Below, piece by piece: positions 1 to 9,123 of a stretch of 64,000 bases of DNA. The notes beneath the pieces are model-generated. The model was given only the letters and a program-made list of their open reading frames with translations, was not told the DNA's origin and made no database searches. The stretch comes from Pseudomonas matsuisoli (lineage in GTDB: Bacteria > Pseudomonadota > Gammaproteobacteria > Pseudomonadales > Pseudomonadaceae). Both the position numbers and the translations under genes were made by a program. The stretch spans positions 186,001 through 250,000 of the forward strand of contig NZ_BMPO01000001.1 of NCBI RefSeq assembly GCF_014647635.1, read 5' to 3'. How positions within the stretch are numbered: position 1 is the first letter of the stretch; the number at the start of each line of letters is the position of its first letter.

Positions 1-1
1 G

Positions 2-1507
2 GTGGGGGATTTGGCGGAAACCGTTTCTCTCCTCGTCCCGACCGCCGAGCACAGCTCCAATGATGGGCTTGCGCAGTGGATGGAAGAAAAGCTCTTGCCG
101 CTTCGAGGCGAACCGCCTGAAGTGCTAGCAGATCGCTTGCCACCGCTTTGGCGGCAACTGGATCGGCAAAGCCTCATGGTCTGTCTGAAACTCATCACCG
201 GCGCATTTCGCGTTGGGGTGTCGAAACTGCTGGTCACGCGGGCATTGGCAACGATGACCGGTCTGGATGCCAAGCGAATAGCCCAGCGGCTCGTGGGGTA
301 TACCGATCTTTCCAACCGTCCGGACGCTTCGGCCTATGAGCGCCTTGTCGCGCAGGAATCGGCGGACGAACATGCCCAGCGCGGTGGTCAACCCTACCCG
401 TTCTTTCTCGCGCATCCCCTTCAGTTACCGGTCGAGCAATTCGAGCAAACGCTCGGGCCACCGAGCGCCTGGCAGGTCGAATGGAAATGGGACGGCATTC
501 GTGCGCAGCTTGTGAAACGGGACGGCCGCCTTTGGGTGTGGTCGCGCGGCGAGGAACTCATTAGCGAACGTTTCCCTGAGCTCGACGAGTTGGCGCCGCG
601 CCTACTTGACGGCACGGTGATCGATGGTGAACTGGTGGTTTGGAAGCACGCGCCCGATGCCACGGCGTCGCAGGCAGACCTCATGCAGGACGCCGCCGAG
701 CTTGATAGCCAAACCCTGAACGAACAGGTCGAAGGTGAACTAGAACGGTTCGGCATCCAGCCTTTCGCCCTGCTTCAACAACGGATCGGCCGCAAGACGC
801 TCAGCAAGAAGATCCTTCAGGATGTCCCTGTCGCCGTCCTCGGCTACGACCTTCTCGAATGGGAGGGTCGAGACTGGCGCAGCCACCCGCAGCACGAGCG
901 TCGCGCGCAATTGGAAGCGGTCATCACCGCGTGCGCGAGCCCGCGTCTCATGCCCTCCCCCAAACTGACCGCAAACACCTGGGCGGAACTTGCCGAACAG
1001 CGTGAAGCATCGCGGTCGCTGGGTGTGGAAGGCATGATGCTTAAGGCTCGCGATGCACTGTACGGCGTTGGCCGGACCAAGGACATGGGTGTCTGGTGGA
1101 AATGGAAGATCGATCCGTTTTCCGTGGATGCCGTATTGATCTATGCCCAGCGCGGGCATGGTCGCCGCGCCAGTCTGTATTCCGACTACACCTTCGCCGT
1201 CTGGGACGGCCCGCCCGGTGCCAAGGAGCGCACACTCGTGCCGTTCGCCAAAGCCTATTCCGGCCTTACCGACGAGGAGATGCGCAAGGTGGACGCCATC
1301 GTCCGCAAAACCACGGTCGAAAAATTCGGCCCTGTCCGCAGTGTGACACCGACGCTGGTCTTCGAGCTCGGCTTCGAAGGCATCGCCCTCTCCAAACGCC
1401 ACAAGAGCGGCATCGCCGTACGGTTTCCACGCATGCTGCGCTGGCGACAGGACAAACCCGTCGAAGAAGCCGATACGTTGGCAAATTTGCAGGACTTGTT
1501 GCAGTGA
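2..1507 (+). CDS. ATP-dependent DNA ligase, 5' end cut by window edge
   Basis: Seals nicks in duplex DNA through an enzyme-AMP intermediate, in bacterial repair clusters of the Lig/Lhr type. The visible 501 codons hold the end of the N-terminal DNA-binding domain, the adenylation motif KWDGIR with nucleophile Lys at visible residue 162, motif III-like VIDGELVVW near 205, and the C-terminal OB-fold with WWKWK near 370. The first in-frame codon is GTG, but relatives have this Val inside a conserved VGDLAET stretch, so the true start lies before base 1 and roughly 50 codons are missing. The helicase and PdeM genes follow on the same strand, which is the usual ligase-associated cluster. The MBL-fold exonuclease that normally precedes it would lie outside the window. 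Confidence 0.93.
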   Translation: MGDLAETVSLLVPTAEHSSNDGLAQWMEEKLLPLRGEPPEVLADRLPPLWRQLDRQSLMVCLKLITGAFRVGVSKLLVTRALATMTGLDAKRIAQRLVGYTDLSNRPDASAYERLVAQESADEHAQRGGQPYPFFLAHPLQLPVEQFEQTLGPPSAWQVEWKWDGIRAQLVKRDGRLWVWSRGEELISERFPELDELAPRLLDGTVIDGELVVWKHAPDATASQADLMQDAAELDSQTLNEQVEGELERFGIQPFALLQQRIGRKTLSKKILQDVPVAVLGYDLLEWEGRDWRSHPQHERRAQLEAVITACASPRLMPSPKLTANTWAELAEQREASRSLGVEGMMLKARDALYGVGRTKDMGVWWKWKIDPFSVDAVLIYAQRGHGRRASLYSDYTFAVWDGPPGAKERTLVPFAKAYSGLTDEEMRKVDAIVRKTTVEKFGPVRSVTPTLVFELGFEGIALSKRHKSGIAVRFPRMLRWRQDKPVEEADTLANLQDLLQ

Positions 1508-1554
1508 GGGCTGAGCTCGTCGTTCTTCCTCAATGGCGGCAGCGCCTGCGATTA

Positions 1555-1681
1555 CGCATTCGCGGGCAAGCGGATCGCCGCCCGGCCCGCTCCTACAGAA
1601 ACGCGGATGACGCCAACTCGGTGTACGACGGTAAATCATGTAGGAATGGGCCGGGCCGCGACCTGCTTGCCCGCGAATGCG
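1555..1681. repeat. REP-type inverted pair (BIME-like)
   Basis: Two copies of a roughly 43-base GC-rich unit lie head to head. The left arm at 1555-1597 reads from CGCATTCGCGGGCAAGC to CCCGCTCCTACA, and the right arm at 1639-1681 is its near reverse complement. This is the extragenic palindrome style of Pseudomonas. It sits between the ligase and helicase genes and supplies a spurious in-frame ATG at 1677. Confidence 0.8.
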
Positions 1682-1745
1682 ATGGGAACGGCAACGCATC
1701 AACCCGGCTTTGCGACGCTTTATGCCACCAACGGTCATTCTCCGC

Positions 1746-4307
1746 ATGACCCTCGCCACCGGTTGGTTCGCCCGCAACGGCTGGAAGCCTTTCCCTTTTC
1801 AAAAGGACGTCTGGAGCGCCATTAGACGAGGCGAGTCCGGATTGCTTCACGCATCCACCGGCTCAGGCAAGACCTACGCCGTTTGGCTCGGCGTGCTCAA
1901 TCGTCTGGCTAAGGACAGCAAGTCCGCGGACAAACCGGCCCCGCTCCAAGCACTTTGGATCACACCGATGCGCGCCCTTGCGGCCGACACCGCTCGGGCA
2001 TTACAGCGGCCGATCGATGACCTGAACATAAATTGGACGCTGGGCCTTCGCACCGGCGATACCGGCAGCGCCGAGCGGGCAAGGCAAGCACGCCGACTGC
2101 CCAGCGCGATGGTCACGACACCTGAGAGCCTGACGCTGCTACTGACGAGAGCCGACGCGCAACAGGCGTTCAAAAGCCTTCAGGTCGTCGTGGTGGACGA
2201 GTGGCATGAACTGCTCGGTAACAAACGCGGCGTGCAGTTACAGCTAGCGCTCGCGCGCCTACGCCATTGGAACCCAGGGCTCATCGTGTGGGGACTGTCC
2301 GCTACACTGGGCAATCTCGCGCATGCCCACGACACTTTGCTCTATCCACGGCAAGGTCGGTTGGTGCAAGGCCGCGTCGAAAAGACGCTGCACGTCGATA
2401 CGTTGCTTCCCGAGAACATTGAACGCTTTCCATGGGCTGGGCACCTCGGCCTACGCATGCTTTCTCAAGTGGTAGCAGGACTGGATTCCGCGCAGACATC
2501 GTTGGTGTTCACCAACACGCGCGCCCAGTCCGAACTTTGGTACCAGGCCATCCTCGGCGCCCGTCCGGACTGGGCGGGCCTGATTGCGCTGCACCATGGC
2601 TCGCTTGCCCGAGAGGTCCGAGACTGGGTCGAACAGGGCTTGAAGCAAGGTCAACTGAAAGCCGTGGTCTGCACGTCCAGCCTGGATTTGGGGGTCGATT
2701 TCCTGCCCGTGGAACGCGTCCTCCAAATCGGTTCCCCGAAAGGCGTCGCGCGTCTGATGCAGCGAGCCGGCCGCTCCGGCCATGCGCCAGGCCGCCCTTC
2801 ACGCGTGACGCTGGTACCGACGCACTCCCTGGAAGTCGTGGAAGCGGCGGCCGCGCAAAACGCCATTGCCGCAGGCCGCGTCGAAGGCCGCGCTTCGCCG
2901 GAAAAGCCGCTGGACGTACTTGTGCAGCATCTGGTCAGCATGGCGTTGGGCGGCGGCTTCAGACCCGACGATCTCCTCGCCGAAATCCGTACGAGCTGGG
3001 CCTACCGAGCATTGACCGACGATGAATGGGCGTGGGCCCTGGCGTTCGTCCGGCATGGCGGCCATTCGCTGACGGCGTACCCGGACTATCAGCGAGTCGA
3101 GCCTGATGCAGGGGGTGTCTGGCGCGTACCGGATCGGCGTCTCGCGCTTCGTCACCGCATGAGCATCGGCACGATTGTTAGCGATGCAAGCCTCAGCGTG
3201 CGCTATTGGAGCAAGGGCGGAAGTGGCGGGTCATTGGGATCCGTGGAAGAAGGATTCATCGCCAGGCTCCGCCCTGGCGACTGCTTTCTCTTCGCGGGAC
3301 GCCTGCTCGAACTCGTGCGTGTAGAAAACATGACGGCGTTCGTCAACCGGGCCTCGGGTAAGAAGCCTGCGGTTCCCCGCTGGAATGGCGGACGGATGCC
3401 GCTTTCCAGCGAGCTAGCAACTGCGGTGGTAGAGGCGTTTGGTAGAGCAGCACAGGGCCACTACGACAGCCCTGAACTACAACTCGTGCGCCCGCTTCTC
3501 GACGTGCAGGCGCACTGGTCAGCCCTGCCGGTGCCGGGCACATTGCTGGCGGAGACGATGAAATCCCGCGAGGGCTGGCATCTGTTCCTCTACCCCTTCG
3601 CCGGGAGGCATGTCCACCTTGGGCTCGGTAGCTTGCTGGCATGGCGAATGGGTCAACGCCAGCCGGCCACGTTCTCTATAGCGGTCAACGACTACGGCTT
3701 TGAGCTGCTCTCGCCGACGGAGGTGGACTGGCCAAGCTGGCTGGACGATACGCTGTTCGCGCCCAGCCATCTGTTACACGATGTACTGGCGAGCCTTAAC
3801 GCCGGAGAGTTGGCCCGCCGACGTTTCCGTGAGATTGCGCGAGTCGCGGGCCTGGTGTTCTCCGGCTATCCCGGCGCGCAGAAAAGCACGCGCCAATTGC
3901 AGGCCTCCAGCGGGTTGTTTTTCGATGTCTTTCGCCAGTACGACCCTGAAAACCTGTTGCTGACCCAGGCGCAAGAGGAAGTGCTGAAGCAGGAACTCGA
4001 TGTCGACCGTCTGCAAGCCACCTTGGACCATCTGCGCGATATGCGACTGGACGTGCACTCACTCAAGCGCGCAACGCCGCTGGCATTTCCATTGATGGTG
4101 GAGCGTCTGAGAGAAAGCATGAGCTCCGAAAAACTCGTCGACCGGATTCGCCGCATGGTGGCCGATCTCGATAAAGCTGCAGGCCCTGGCGGCTATCAAC
4201 TGGGGGACGACGACGCCGCGCCTCTGGTTCCCGAAGAGCCTGCACCGAAGCGCAAGCCACGTACTCGAAAGACCGGCATGGCGCGCACGACCAAACGGTC
4301 ACAATGA
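1746..4307 (+). CDS. ligase-associated Lhr-type DEXH-box helicase
   Basis: A superfamily 2 ATP-dependent DNA helicase of the Lhr group that travels with bacterial ATP-dependent ligases. From the chosen start: Q-motif-like FPFQ at about 17-20, Walker A STGSGKT at 37-43, DEWH at 151-154 (the DEVH-type Walker B), GLSATLGN near 182, and the C-terminal helicase domain with [17 protein letters not shown] and QRAGRSGH. The long C-terminal half is the Lhr winged-helix/DUF4145-like region, and the tail is Lys/Arg rich. The open frame extends upstream to an ATG at 1677, but that codon lies inside the REP pair. ATG 1746 ([13 protein letters not shown]) matches the family N-terminus better, and ATG 1722 is a second option. 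Start uncertain, identity firm. Confidence 0.9.
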   Translation: MTLATGWFARNGWKPFPFQKDVWSAIRRGESGLLHASTGSGKTYAVWLGVLNRLAKDSKSADKPAPLQALWITPMRALAADTARALQRPIDDLNINWTLGLRTGDTGSAERARQARRLPSAMVTTPESLTLLLTRADAQQAFKSLQVVVVDEWHELLGNKRGVQLQLALARLRHWNPGLIVWGLSATLGNLAHAHDTLLYPRQGRLVQGRVEKTLHVDTLLPENIERFPWAGHLGLRMLSQVVAGLDSAQTSLVFTNTRAQSELWYQAILGARPDWAGLIALHHGSLAREVRDWVEQGLKQGQLKAVVCTSSLDLGVDFLPVERVLQIGSPKGVARLMQRAGRSGHAPGRPSRVTLVPTHSLEVVEAAAAQNAIAAGRVEGRASPEKPLDVLVQHLVSMALGGGFRPDDLLAEIRTSWAYRALTDDEWAWALAFVRHGGHSLTAYPDYQRVEPDAGGVWRVPDRRLALRHRMSIGTIVSDASLSVRYWSKGGSGGSLGSVEEGFIARLRPGDCFLFAGRLLELVRVENMTAFVNRASGKKPAVPRWNGGRMPLSSELATAVVEAFGRAAQGHYDSPELQLVRPLLDVQAHWSALPVPGTLLAETMKSREGWHLFLYPFAGRHVHLGLGSLLAWRMGQRQPATFSIAVNDYGFELLSPTEVDWPSWLDDTLFAPSHLLHDVLASLNAGELARRRFREIARVAGLVFSGYPGAQKSTRQLQASSGLFFDVFRQYDPENLLLTQAQEEVLKQELDVDRLQATLDHLRDMRLDVHSLKRATPLAFPLMVERLRESMSSEKLVDRIRRMVADLDKAAGPGGYQLGDDDAAPLVPEEPAPKRKPRTRKTGMARTTKRSQ

Positions 4308-4392
4308 CCATACGTGTGGACCGCACCACCACCCTGTCCGAAGCAATCCCGGCAGTGGGATATACCGTGATTCAACGCATTAGAACTCGAAC

Positions 4393-5046
4393 ATGACCTC
4401 GACATTGTCCATCGACTACGCCGGCACGACACTCATACTGCTGGCTGACAAGGCCATCTACTGGCCTGCACAAAGAGCGCTTCTTATCGCCGACGTTCAT
4501 ATCGGCAAAGCCGCTGCTTATCGGCGCCTGGGCCAGCCGGTCCCGCATGGAACGACAGCGGACAATTTCGCGCGGATCGACGCACTGCTGCGTGGTCACA
4601 CCTGCGAACGGCTTATCGTTCTGGGTGACTTTCTTCATGCGCCCGAGTCGCACAGTATCGCCACGCTTGATGCTATCGGCGAATGGCGTTTTCAGCATGC
4701 GGATTTGGATGTCGTGCTGATTCGCGGTAATCACGATCGCTGGGCGGGTGATCCGCCGGCAAGCCTATGTATCCATACCGTTGCCGAACCGCTGTTGCTG
4801 GGTCCACTTGCGCTGCAACACGAGCCCGACGCACACGCTACGCATGCGGTCATCGCAGGGCACCTGCACCCTATGTTTCGCCTACGGGGTCGTGGCCGGG
4901 AACAGCTGCGGCTGCCGTGCTTTCACATTGATCGGAAGGTGTGCCTCATGCCGGCATTCGGCCTGTTTACCGGGGGCATGAACATCGAGGCCACCGACTA
5001 CTCACGAACCTATGTCGTGGCGGACGGCGGCCTTTTGGAAGTTTGA
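4393..5046 (+). CDS. pdeM: ligase-associated endonuclease PdeM (metallophosphoesterase)
   Basis: Calcineurin-type phosphoesterase annotated as the ligase-associated DNA damage response endonuclease. All metal-binding motifs are visible: DVH at 34-36, GDFLH at 77-81, GNHD at 111-114 and GHLH at 154-157. The length, 217 residues, is normal for the family. It lies 85 bases after the helicase on the same strand, so ligase, helicase and PdeM look like one repair operon. ATG 4393 gives the expected N-terminus, with no strong ribosome binding site in front. The assignment follows from the motifs plus the neighbours. Its exact DNA substrate cannot be read from the sequence. Confidence 0.9.
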   Translation: MTSTLSIDYAGTTLILLADKAIYWPAQRALLIADVHIGKAAAYRRLGQPVPHGTTADNFARIDALLRGHTCERLIVLGDFLHAPESHSIATLDAIGEWRFQHADLDVVLIRGNHDRWAGDPPASLCIHTVAEPLLLGPLALQHEPDAHATHAVIAGHLHPMFRLRGRGREQLRLPCFHIDRKVCLMPAFGLFTGGMNIEATDYSRTYVVADGGLLEV

Positions 5047-5052
5047 AGAGGG

Positions 5053-5280
5053 CTATAGCCGGGATATGCCGGTCACGGCAATTCCGTAGCATTCGGCGAG
5101 TTGAACAGCGGGCTCACTGAGGTCCAGCGACTCGTCCGCGGGCTCCTTGGACTCGCAGTTCTGGTCGGCGTAGGTGAGCACACGCTGCACCGCGTCATCC
5201 AGGCTTGGCTTATCCGCCGCCTCGACCTCGAGCTTCTCGGTGTTGTTGTCCTTGCTGTAGGTAATCGCCCATTTGGACAT
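5053..5280 (-). CDS. conserved small hypothetical protein
   Basis: A 75-residue acidic soluble protein beginning MSKWAITYSKDNNTEK. The start at 5280 is chosen because GGAGGA stands seven bases upstream, whereas the longer open frame to 5328 has no such signal. No signal peptide, membrane segment or metal motif is visible. The two Cys are separated by 27 residues and do not form a recognised motif. It is convergent with pdeM, with only six bases between stop codons. I do not recognise the family. The clear Shine-Dalgarno sequence and ordinary codon use support a real gene. Confidence 0.65.
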   Translation of the reverse strand: MSKWAITYSKDNNTEKLEVEAADKPSLDDAVQRVLTYADQNCESKEPADESLDLSEPAVQLAECYGIAVTGISRL

Positions 5281-5444
5281 GATGTGTTCCTCCCGCTGGA
5301 AAGCTGACAATCCGCGGCCCGATAGCAAGCCGCTCGTACAGGTTTAGCCCATGAGGCGTCCCTGCGCTTTCGGTCTATGTAACGTGCAGCTTCGAAATGA
5401 GCCGCGAGACAGCAACGCCGACCTAAATCGGCGCTGCCTAAGAT

Positions 5445-5669
5445 TCAAGCGATGGGTGCAGGTGGCGGCTGATCAGGAACCGTCGGCTCGCCAGGTTCGG
5501 TTGGAAGATCAGGGACACCGGGTTCCGGTGTATCCGGCTGCGGTTGTCCGGGTATGCCACCGGCGAGACGCCGCCAGACGCCTACCGCATGCTCCGCCAG
5601 GACCAATTCGGCCAGGATGGGATCGTCCGGCATCTGCCGAAACGTGGTGGTGTCGAGATAGCTAGGCAT
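5445..5669 (-). CDS. hypothetical protein with Pro-rich tail
   Basis: A 74-residue protein starting MPSYLDTTTFRQMPDDP. The N-terminal 45 residues look globular and the C-terminal 30 are Pro/Glu rich (PGQPQPDTPEPG and similar), so probably disordered. The start at 5669 is supported by GGAG eight bases upstream, while the open frame to 5813 would overlap the dcd stop region without a ribosome binding site. It lies 140 bases downstream of dcd on the same strand and could be cotranscribed with it. No function can be assigned. Confidence 0.5.
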   Translation of the reverse strand: MPSYLDTTTFRQMPDDPILAELVLAEHAVGVWRRLAGGIPGQPQPDTPEPGVPDLPTEPGEPTVPDQPPPAPIA

Positions 5670-5809
5670 CACAAGGCTCCATTGTTTCACCCGCTCTTCG
5701 CCGGGCCTTAACGAATAGAGATGAACAAACGGTGAAAAATTCAACCCGCTCGTCCAACAACTAAGCCTGTTGACCCCCGAAGAAGCCGTGATGCCGCGAA
5801 ACAGCGGGA

Positions 5810-6376
5810 TCACGCCCGCGGCAGTGTGACGCCTCGCTGCCCTTGGTACTTACCACCGCGATCTTTGTAGGACACTTCGCACGCCTCATCGGACTGCAGG
5901 AACAGCATCTGCGCCACGCCTTCGTTGGCGTAGATCTTCGCAGGAAGGTTGGTGGTGTTCGAAAACTCCAAGGTGACGTGCCCTTCCCACTCGGGCTCGA
6001 GCGGCGTGACATTGACGATGATGCCGCAGCGCGCGTAGGTGCTTTTGCCAAGGCAGATGGTCAGGACGTCACGTGGGATACGGAAGTATTCGACCGTACG
6101 CGCAAGTGCAAAGGAGTTGGGCGGGATGATGCAGACATCACTTTTGATATCGACAAAGCTCTTCTCGTCGAAATTCTTCGGGTCCACCACAGCCGAGTGA
6201 ATGTTCGTGAAGACTTTGAATTCGTCGGCACAGCGAACGTCGTAGCCGTAGCTCGAAACGCCATAGGAAATGACTCGGTTGTCATCGGCGCCACGGACCT
6301 GCCGCTCTACGAAAGGCTCGATCATGCCCTGCTCAAGGGACATGCGGCGGATCCACTTATCGGATTTGATGCTCAT
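5810..6376 (-). CDS. dcd: dCTP deaminase
   Basis: Deaminates dCTP to dUTP, the first step toward dUMP for thymidylate synthesis. The 188-residue product has the exact usual length and starts [12 protein letters not shown]. The nucleotide-binding segment [10 protein letters not shown] and the block [17 protein letters not shown], which carries the catalytic Glu, are intact. The start at 6376 is set by family length, since the frame continues 19 codons upstream without a supporting signal. In other pseudomonads, as I recall, dcd sits beside apbC; here apbC is 28 kb away, so the gene has been separated from that neighbour. Confidence 0.97.
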   Translation of the reverse strand: MSIKSDKWIRRMSLEQGMIEPFVERQVRGADDNRVISYGVSSYGYDVRCADEFKVFTNIHSAVVDPKNFDEKSFVDIKSDVCIIPPNSFALARTVEYFRIPRDVLTICLGKSTYARCGIIVNVTPLEPEWEGHVTLEFSNTTNLPAKIYANEGVAQMLFLQSDEACEVSYKDRGGKYQGQRGVTLPRA

Positions 6377-6498
6377 TAACGGCGTCCTATGGCGAGCTGA
6401 ATGTGCCGCGCATATTACCGGGGGGTCTGGCACTCTTCAAAGGTCAGCGTGCCTTGGCACCCCAGCTGACCGCTCATCGCTGCGTTGCGCTGAATTTT

Positions 6499-6517
6499 GA
6501 CTATCATTCTCATTAAC
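6499..6517 (+). promoter_or_regulatory. candidate Fur box upstream of bfd
   Basis: GACTATCATTCTCATTAAC matches about 13 of 19 positions of the Fur consensus GATAATGATAATCATTATC. It lies 43 bases before the bfd start, where a Fur site would overlap the promoter, and Bfd is a known iron-starvation gene in Pseudomonas. Confidence 0.65.
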
Positions 6518-6559
6518 ATTAGTATCGCCAGCACGTTGTCGCTATCTGATAGGTCTTTC

Positions 6560-6778
6560 ATGTACGTGTGCCTCTGCCAGGGTGTTACCGACGGCCAGAT
6601 CCGGGATGCCATTTACAACGGATGCTGCAGCTATCGCGAAGTGCGTGAGGCCACCGGGGTCGCCACCCAATGCGGTAAGTGCGCCTGCCTGGCGAAACAA
6701 GTCGTCCGGGAAACGCTCACCGACGTCCAGACCGCTTCCTTGAATTTAGCCTACCCCGCTCAATTCGCTTCCGCCTGA
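6560..6778 (+). CDS. bfd: bacterioferritin-associated ferredoxin
   Basis: Small [2Fe-2S] protein that reduces bacterioferritin to release stored iron. From MYVCLCQGVTDGQ the four cluster cysteines are C4, C6, C38 and C41 (CxC and CxxC), the Bfd pattern. The 72-residue length is right for the family. The frame extends to 6497, but that upstream part would run through the Fur box, so 6560 is the better start. A Fur site precedes it and a terminator hairpin follows it, so it is probably a single-gene iron-repressed unit beside its partner bfr. Confidence 0.95.
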   Translation: MYVCLCQGVTDGQIRDAIYNGCCSYREVREATGVATQCGKCACLAKQVVRETLTDVQTASLNLAYPAQFASA

Positions 6779-6810
6779 TCCCAAGGCGAATATCCCGCTG
6801 CTTTCTATAG

Positions 6811-6837
6811 AGCGCCGTTACCTAAAGCGGCGCTTTT
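6811..6837 (+). terminator. intrinsic terminator after bfd
   Basis: Stem AGCGCCG (6811-6817) pairs with CGGCGCT (6828-6834) and is followed by TTTT. It lies 33 bases past the bfd stop. Confidence 0.8.
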
Positions 6838-7053
6838 CTCGTTTCGAAAAAAAAATTTTCTTGGGCCAATGCCACGCGCGCTGAGGACCTGACTACCCTT
6901 TGCGTTCGAAATCAATAGTTTGCTGCTCAAACGCGGAATGCAAACGTTCTTATTCAGATTCAAATCTCTATATATTTCAATACGTTAGTGTTGACTGCTC
7001 AAAAACTGAGCGGCACACTCGCGCCATCTCTATTTCCTGGCGAGCTTCAGATC

Positions 7054-7533
7054 ATGAAAGGCGACAAGGTTGTCATCCAACACCTGAACAAAGTGCTCGG
7101 TAACGAGCTCGTAGCGATTAACCAGTATTTCCTTCACGCCCGCATGTATGAAGATTGGGGCTTGGAGAAGCTTGGCAAGCACGAGTATCACGAGTCCATT
7201 GATGAGATGAAGCACGCCGACAAGCTCATCAAGCGCATCTTGTTCCTCGAAGGTCTGCCTAACCTGCAAGAGCTCGGCAAGTTGATGATTGGCGAGAACA
7301 CCAAGGAGATGCTCGAGTGTGATTTGCGTCTCGAACAGAAAGCAGTGCCGGATCTGAAATCGGCTATCGCCCACTGTGAAAGCGTTGGTGACTACGGCTC
7401 CCGGGAATTGCTGGAAGACATCCTCGAATCCGAGGAGGAACATATCGATTGGCTGGAAACGCAGCTTGGTTTGATCGAAAAAATCGGCATGGAAAACTAC
7501 CTGCAATCGCAAATGGGCGAAAGCGGCCACTGA
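7054..7533 (+). CDS. bfr: bacterioferritin
   Basis: Iron storage protein that forms a 24-subunit haem-containing shell in the cytoplasm. The 159-residue product from [12 protein letters not shown] has ferroxidase ligands E18, E51 and H54 and the haem-binding Met at 52 (DEMKHAD), so it is a true haem Bfr and not a plain ferritin. The second ferroxidase helix pair is visible as [12 protein letters not shown] longer frame to 6988 exists, but the family start fits 7054. The 275 bases between bfd and bfr are AT-rich, hold the bfd terminator and probably a separate bfr promoter, and contain no further gene that I can see. Confidence 0.95.
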   Translation: MKGDKVVIQHLNKVLGNELVAINQYFLHARMYEDWGLEKLGKHEYHESIDEMKHADKLIKRILFLEGLPNLQELGKLMIGENTKEMLECDLRLEQKAVPDLKSAIAHCESVGDYGSRELLEDILESEEEHIDWLETQLGLIEKIGMENYLQSQMGESGH

Positions 7534-7552
7534 TTTCGAGGTCATGCGTGGA

Positions 7553-7582
7553 GTGGATTAGCCATGCAATGGCGTAATCCAC
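7553..7582. repeat. imperfect palindrome after bfr
   Basis: GTGGATTA-GCCAT and its reverse complement ATGGC-G-TAATCCAC form a 13-bp stem with one bulged base and a tiny loop. It lies 20 bases past the bfr stop and between convergent genes. With no T-run it could be an extragenic repeat or a transcript-stabilising hairpin. Confidence 0.55.
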
Positions 7583-7613
7583 CGTTCGACCTTAGACCCA
7601 GAGCCCATCTGCC

Positions 7614-7817
7614 CTAGCCGATCAATAATCCCTTCGCCACCGCTCGGTCATGGCAACGCTGCAGCGTTTCCCGGCGTTCCGCGTTCGTCATGCGTGACCA
7701 GTCTGTTATTTCAGTGATCGAACGCTGGCAGCCACTGCAGGTGTCGTCGTCCTCCAGCGCACAAATATGTACGCAAGGCGATGCAACGGGCCGCTCCTCT
7801 TCTGTAAGGCCGGTCAT
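7614..7817 (-). CDS. DUF1289 protein
   Basis: A 67-residue protein of the DUF1289 family, recognised by SPCVHICAL at 13-21 followed by CSGCQRSITEITDWSRMTNAER, with four Cys in two pairs, a likely small metal site. Function is unknown. In proteobacteria the family often sits beside Nudix or oxidoreductase genes. Its ATG overlaps the stop of the upstream Nudix gene by four bases (ATGA), so the two are translationally coupled. The last codons are ordinary and the gene is intact. Confidence 0.85.
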   Translation of the reverse strand: MTGLTEEERPVASPCVHICALEDDDTCSGCQRSITEITDWSRMTNAERRETLQRCHDRAVAKGLLIG

Positions 7818-8428
7818 CGCTCTGACTCACGCAACGACTCAGCCTCGGCGAACGGTTCGTCCAGCACGATGCCTGCGTCGTAGACCACGTTGATCAATTC
7901 GACGATGACCATGGCGGTCAGTCCCCAGATCTTGAAGCCTTCATAGCGATAACACGGCACATACCAACTACGCCCCTGGTGGTCGATACGGTGGGTCGAT
8001 TCTCTCGGCTGCGTGAGGAAGAACCCTAGCGGCACGCTAAAAACAGCAGCGATTTCATCGTCGTTAGGCACGTACTCGACGTAGCTCGGAATGACAGCCA
8101 CGTATGGCGTCACCTTGATTCCATGTTTTGAAACGAGCGTGCTTAAAGGCCCGACCACTTCCACCAAGCCTGGCGGCAAGCCAATTTCTTCGTGCGCCTC
8201 GCGCAATGCGGTGTCTGCTAGCCCAGCATCTTCGAGGTCACGCCGCCCACCTGGAAACGCCACCTCGCCGCCATGGGTCGAAAGGCCGCTGGCGCGCAAT
8301 GTGAGTACGAGCTCGGGTTCGTCGGTACGCGTGATGGGGACCAGTACCGCCGCTTCGGGATACGTGCGCTCGCTCTCGAGCAGCAAGGGGCGATGATCCC
8401 GGACGCGCTGAAGCAGTTCGTCCTGCAT
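7814..8428 (-). CDS. Nudix hydrolase, CoA pyrophosphatase type
   Basis: Predicted to cleave coenzyme A or its derivatives into phosphopantetheine and 3',5'-ADP. The 204 residues carry the CoA-specific signature LTLRASGLSTHGGEVAFPGG (about 43-62) running directly into the Nudix helix ending REAHEEIGL. This two-part motif separates NudL/YeaB enzymes from other Nudix families. It is the first gene of a two-gene unit with DUF1289 and is divergent from the next Nudix gene, with about 137 bases between starts. Substrate assignment rests on the motif and not on context. Confidence 0.88.
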   Translation of the reverse strand: MQDELLQRVRDHRPLLLESERTYPEAAVLVPITRTDEPELVLTLRASGLSTHGGEVAFPGGRRDLEDAGLADTALREAHEEIGLPPGLVEVVGPLSTLVSKHGIKVTPYVAVIPSYVEYVPNDDEIAAVFSVPLGFFLTQPRESTHRIDHQGRSWYVPCYRYEGFKIWGLTAMVIVELINVVYDAGIVLDEPFAEAESLRESER

Positions 8429-8565
8429 GGATTCATACTCGGCTTATCCTGACTGCGAATAATCGCATGAACGCCAGGTCACGCCAAAGCGCGATCATCC
8501 GCCAATCGTTGCTGGTTGCGTTGCGCCGCTACTGCACCCAAGATGGCGGTGCCTTGGGAGAGATC

Positions 8566-9123
8566 ATGAAATTCTGCAATCACTGTGGCGGTCCCCTCGT
8601 CGAACGCATACCAGATGGCGGTAACCGCGTACGGTTCGTATGTACGAACTGTCATGCCGTTCACTACCAAAATCCCAGGATCGTTGCCGGCTGCCTCCCC
8701 GTTTGGGAAGATCAAGTGCTGCTGTGCCGACGCGCGATTGCGCCGCGAAAAGGTCTCTGGACGTTGCCGGCCGGTTTCATGGAAAACGGTGAAACGATGG
8801 TCCAAGCGGCGATAAGAGAAACAGAAGAAGAAGCGTGCGCGCGCGTTTCCGGCATACAGCTCTATACGCTGTTCGACCTACCGCACATCAATCAGGTGTA
8901 CGTCTTCTTTAGAGCGGAGCTCACGGACCTGGCGTTCAGTGCTGGCGTTGAAAGTCTGGAGGTGGCGCTGTTTCGGGAAGCGGCCATCCCGTGGTCAACG
9001 ATGGCGTTTCCTACGGTGAGCAGAACGCTGGAATGCTTTTTTGCAGACCGGAAAACGCAGGTATTTCCCGTACGCAATGAATTGACCCCGCCACTTGTGA
9101 CATCGCCGACGTGTACGTCGTGA
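8566..9123 (+). CDS. Nudix hydrolase with N-terminal zinc ribbon
   Basis: A 185-residue protein starting MKFCNHCGGPL. The N-terminal zinc ribbon has CNHCG at 4-8 and a second pair CTNCH near 29-32. The Nudix box follows as GFMENGETMVQAAIRETEEEAC, here with a Cys-containing end. This layout resembles NudC-like and ADP-ribose or NAD-type Nudix proteins of pseudomonads, but the substrate is not clear. The start at 8566 is supported by GGGAG just upstream, and the open frame to 8467 lacks a signal. Its TGA overlaps the next gene's ATG (TGATG), so the two are probably coupled. Confidence 0.85.
   Translation: MKFCNHCGGPLVERIPDGGNRVRFVCTNCHAVHYQNPRIVAGCLPVWEDQVLLCRRAIAPRKGLWTLPAGFMENGETMVQAAIRETEEEACARVSGIQLYTLFDLPHINQVYVFFRAELTDLAFSAGVESLEVALFREAAIPWSTMAFPTVSRTLECFFADRKTQVFPVRNELTPPLVTSPTCTS

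Noticed and set aside
740-1777. Long minus-strand frame opposite the ligase gene
   Set aside because: Shadow of the ligase coding frame that also crosses the REP pair; composition is Arg/Gly-rich without domains.
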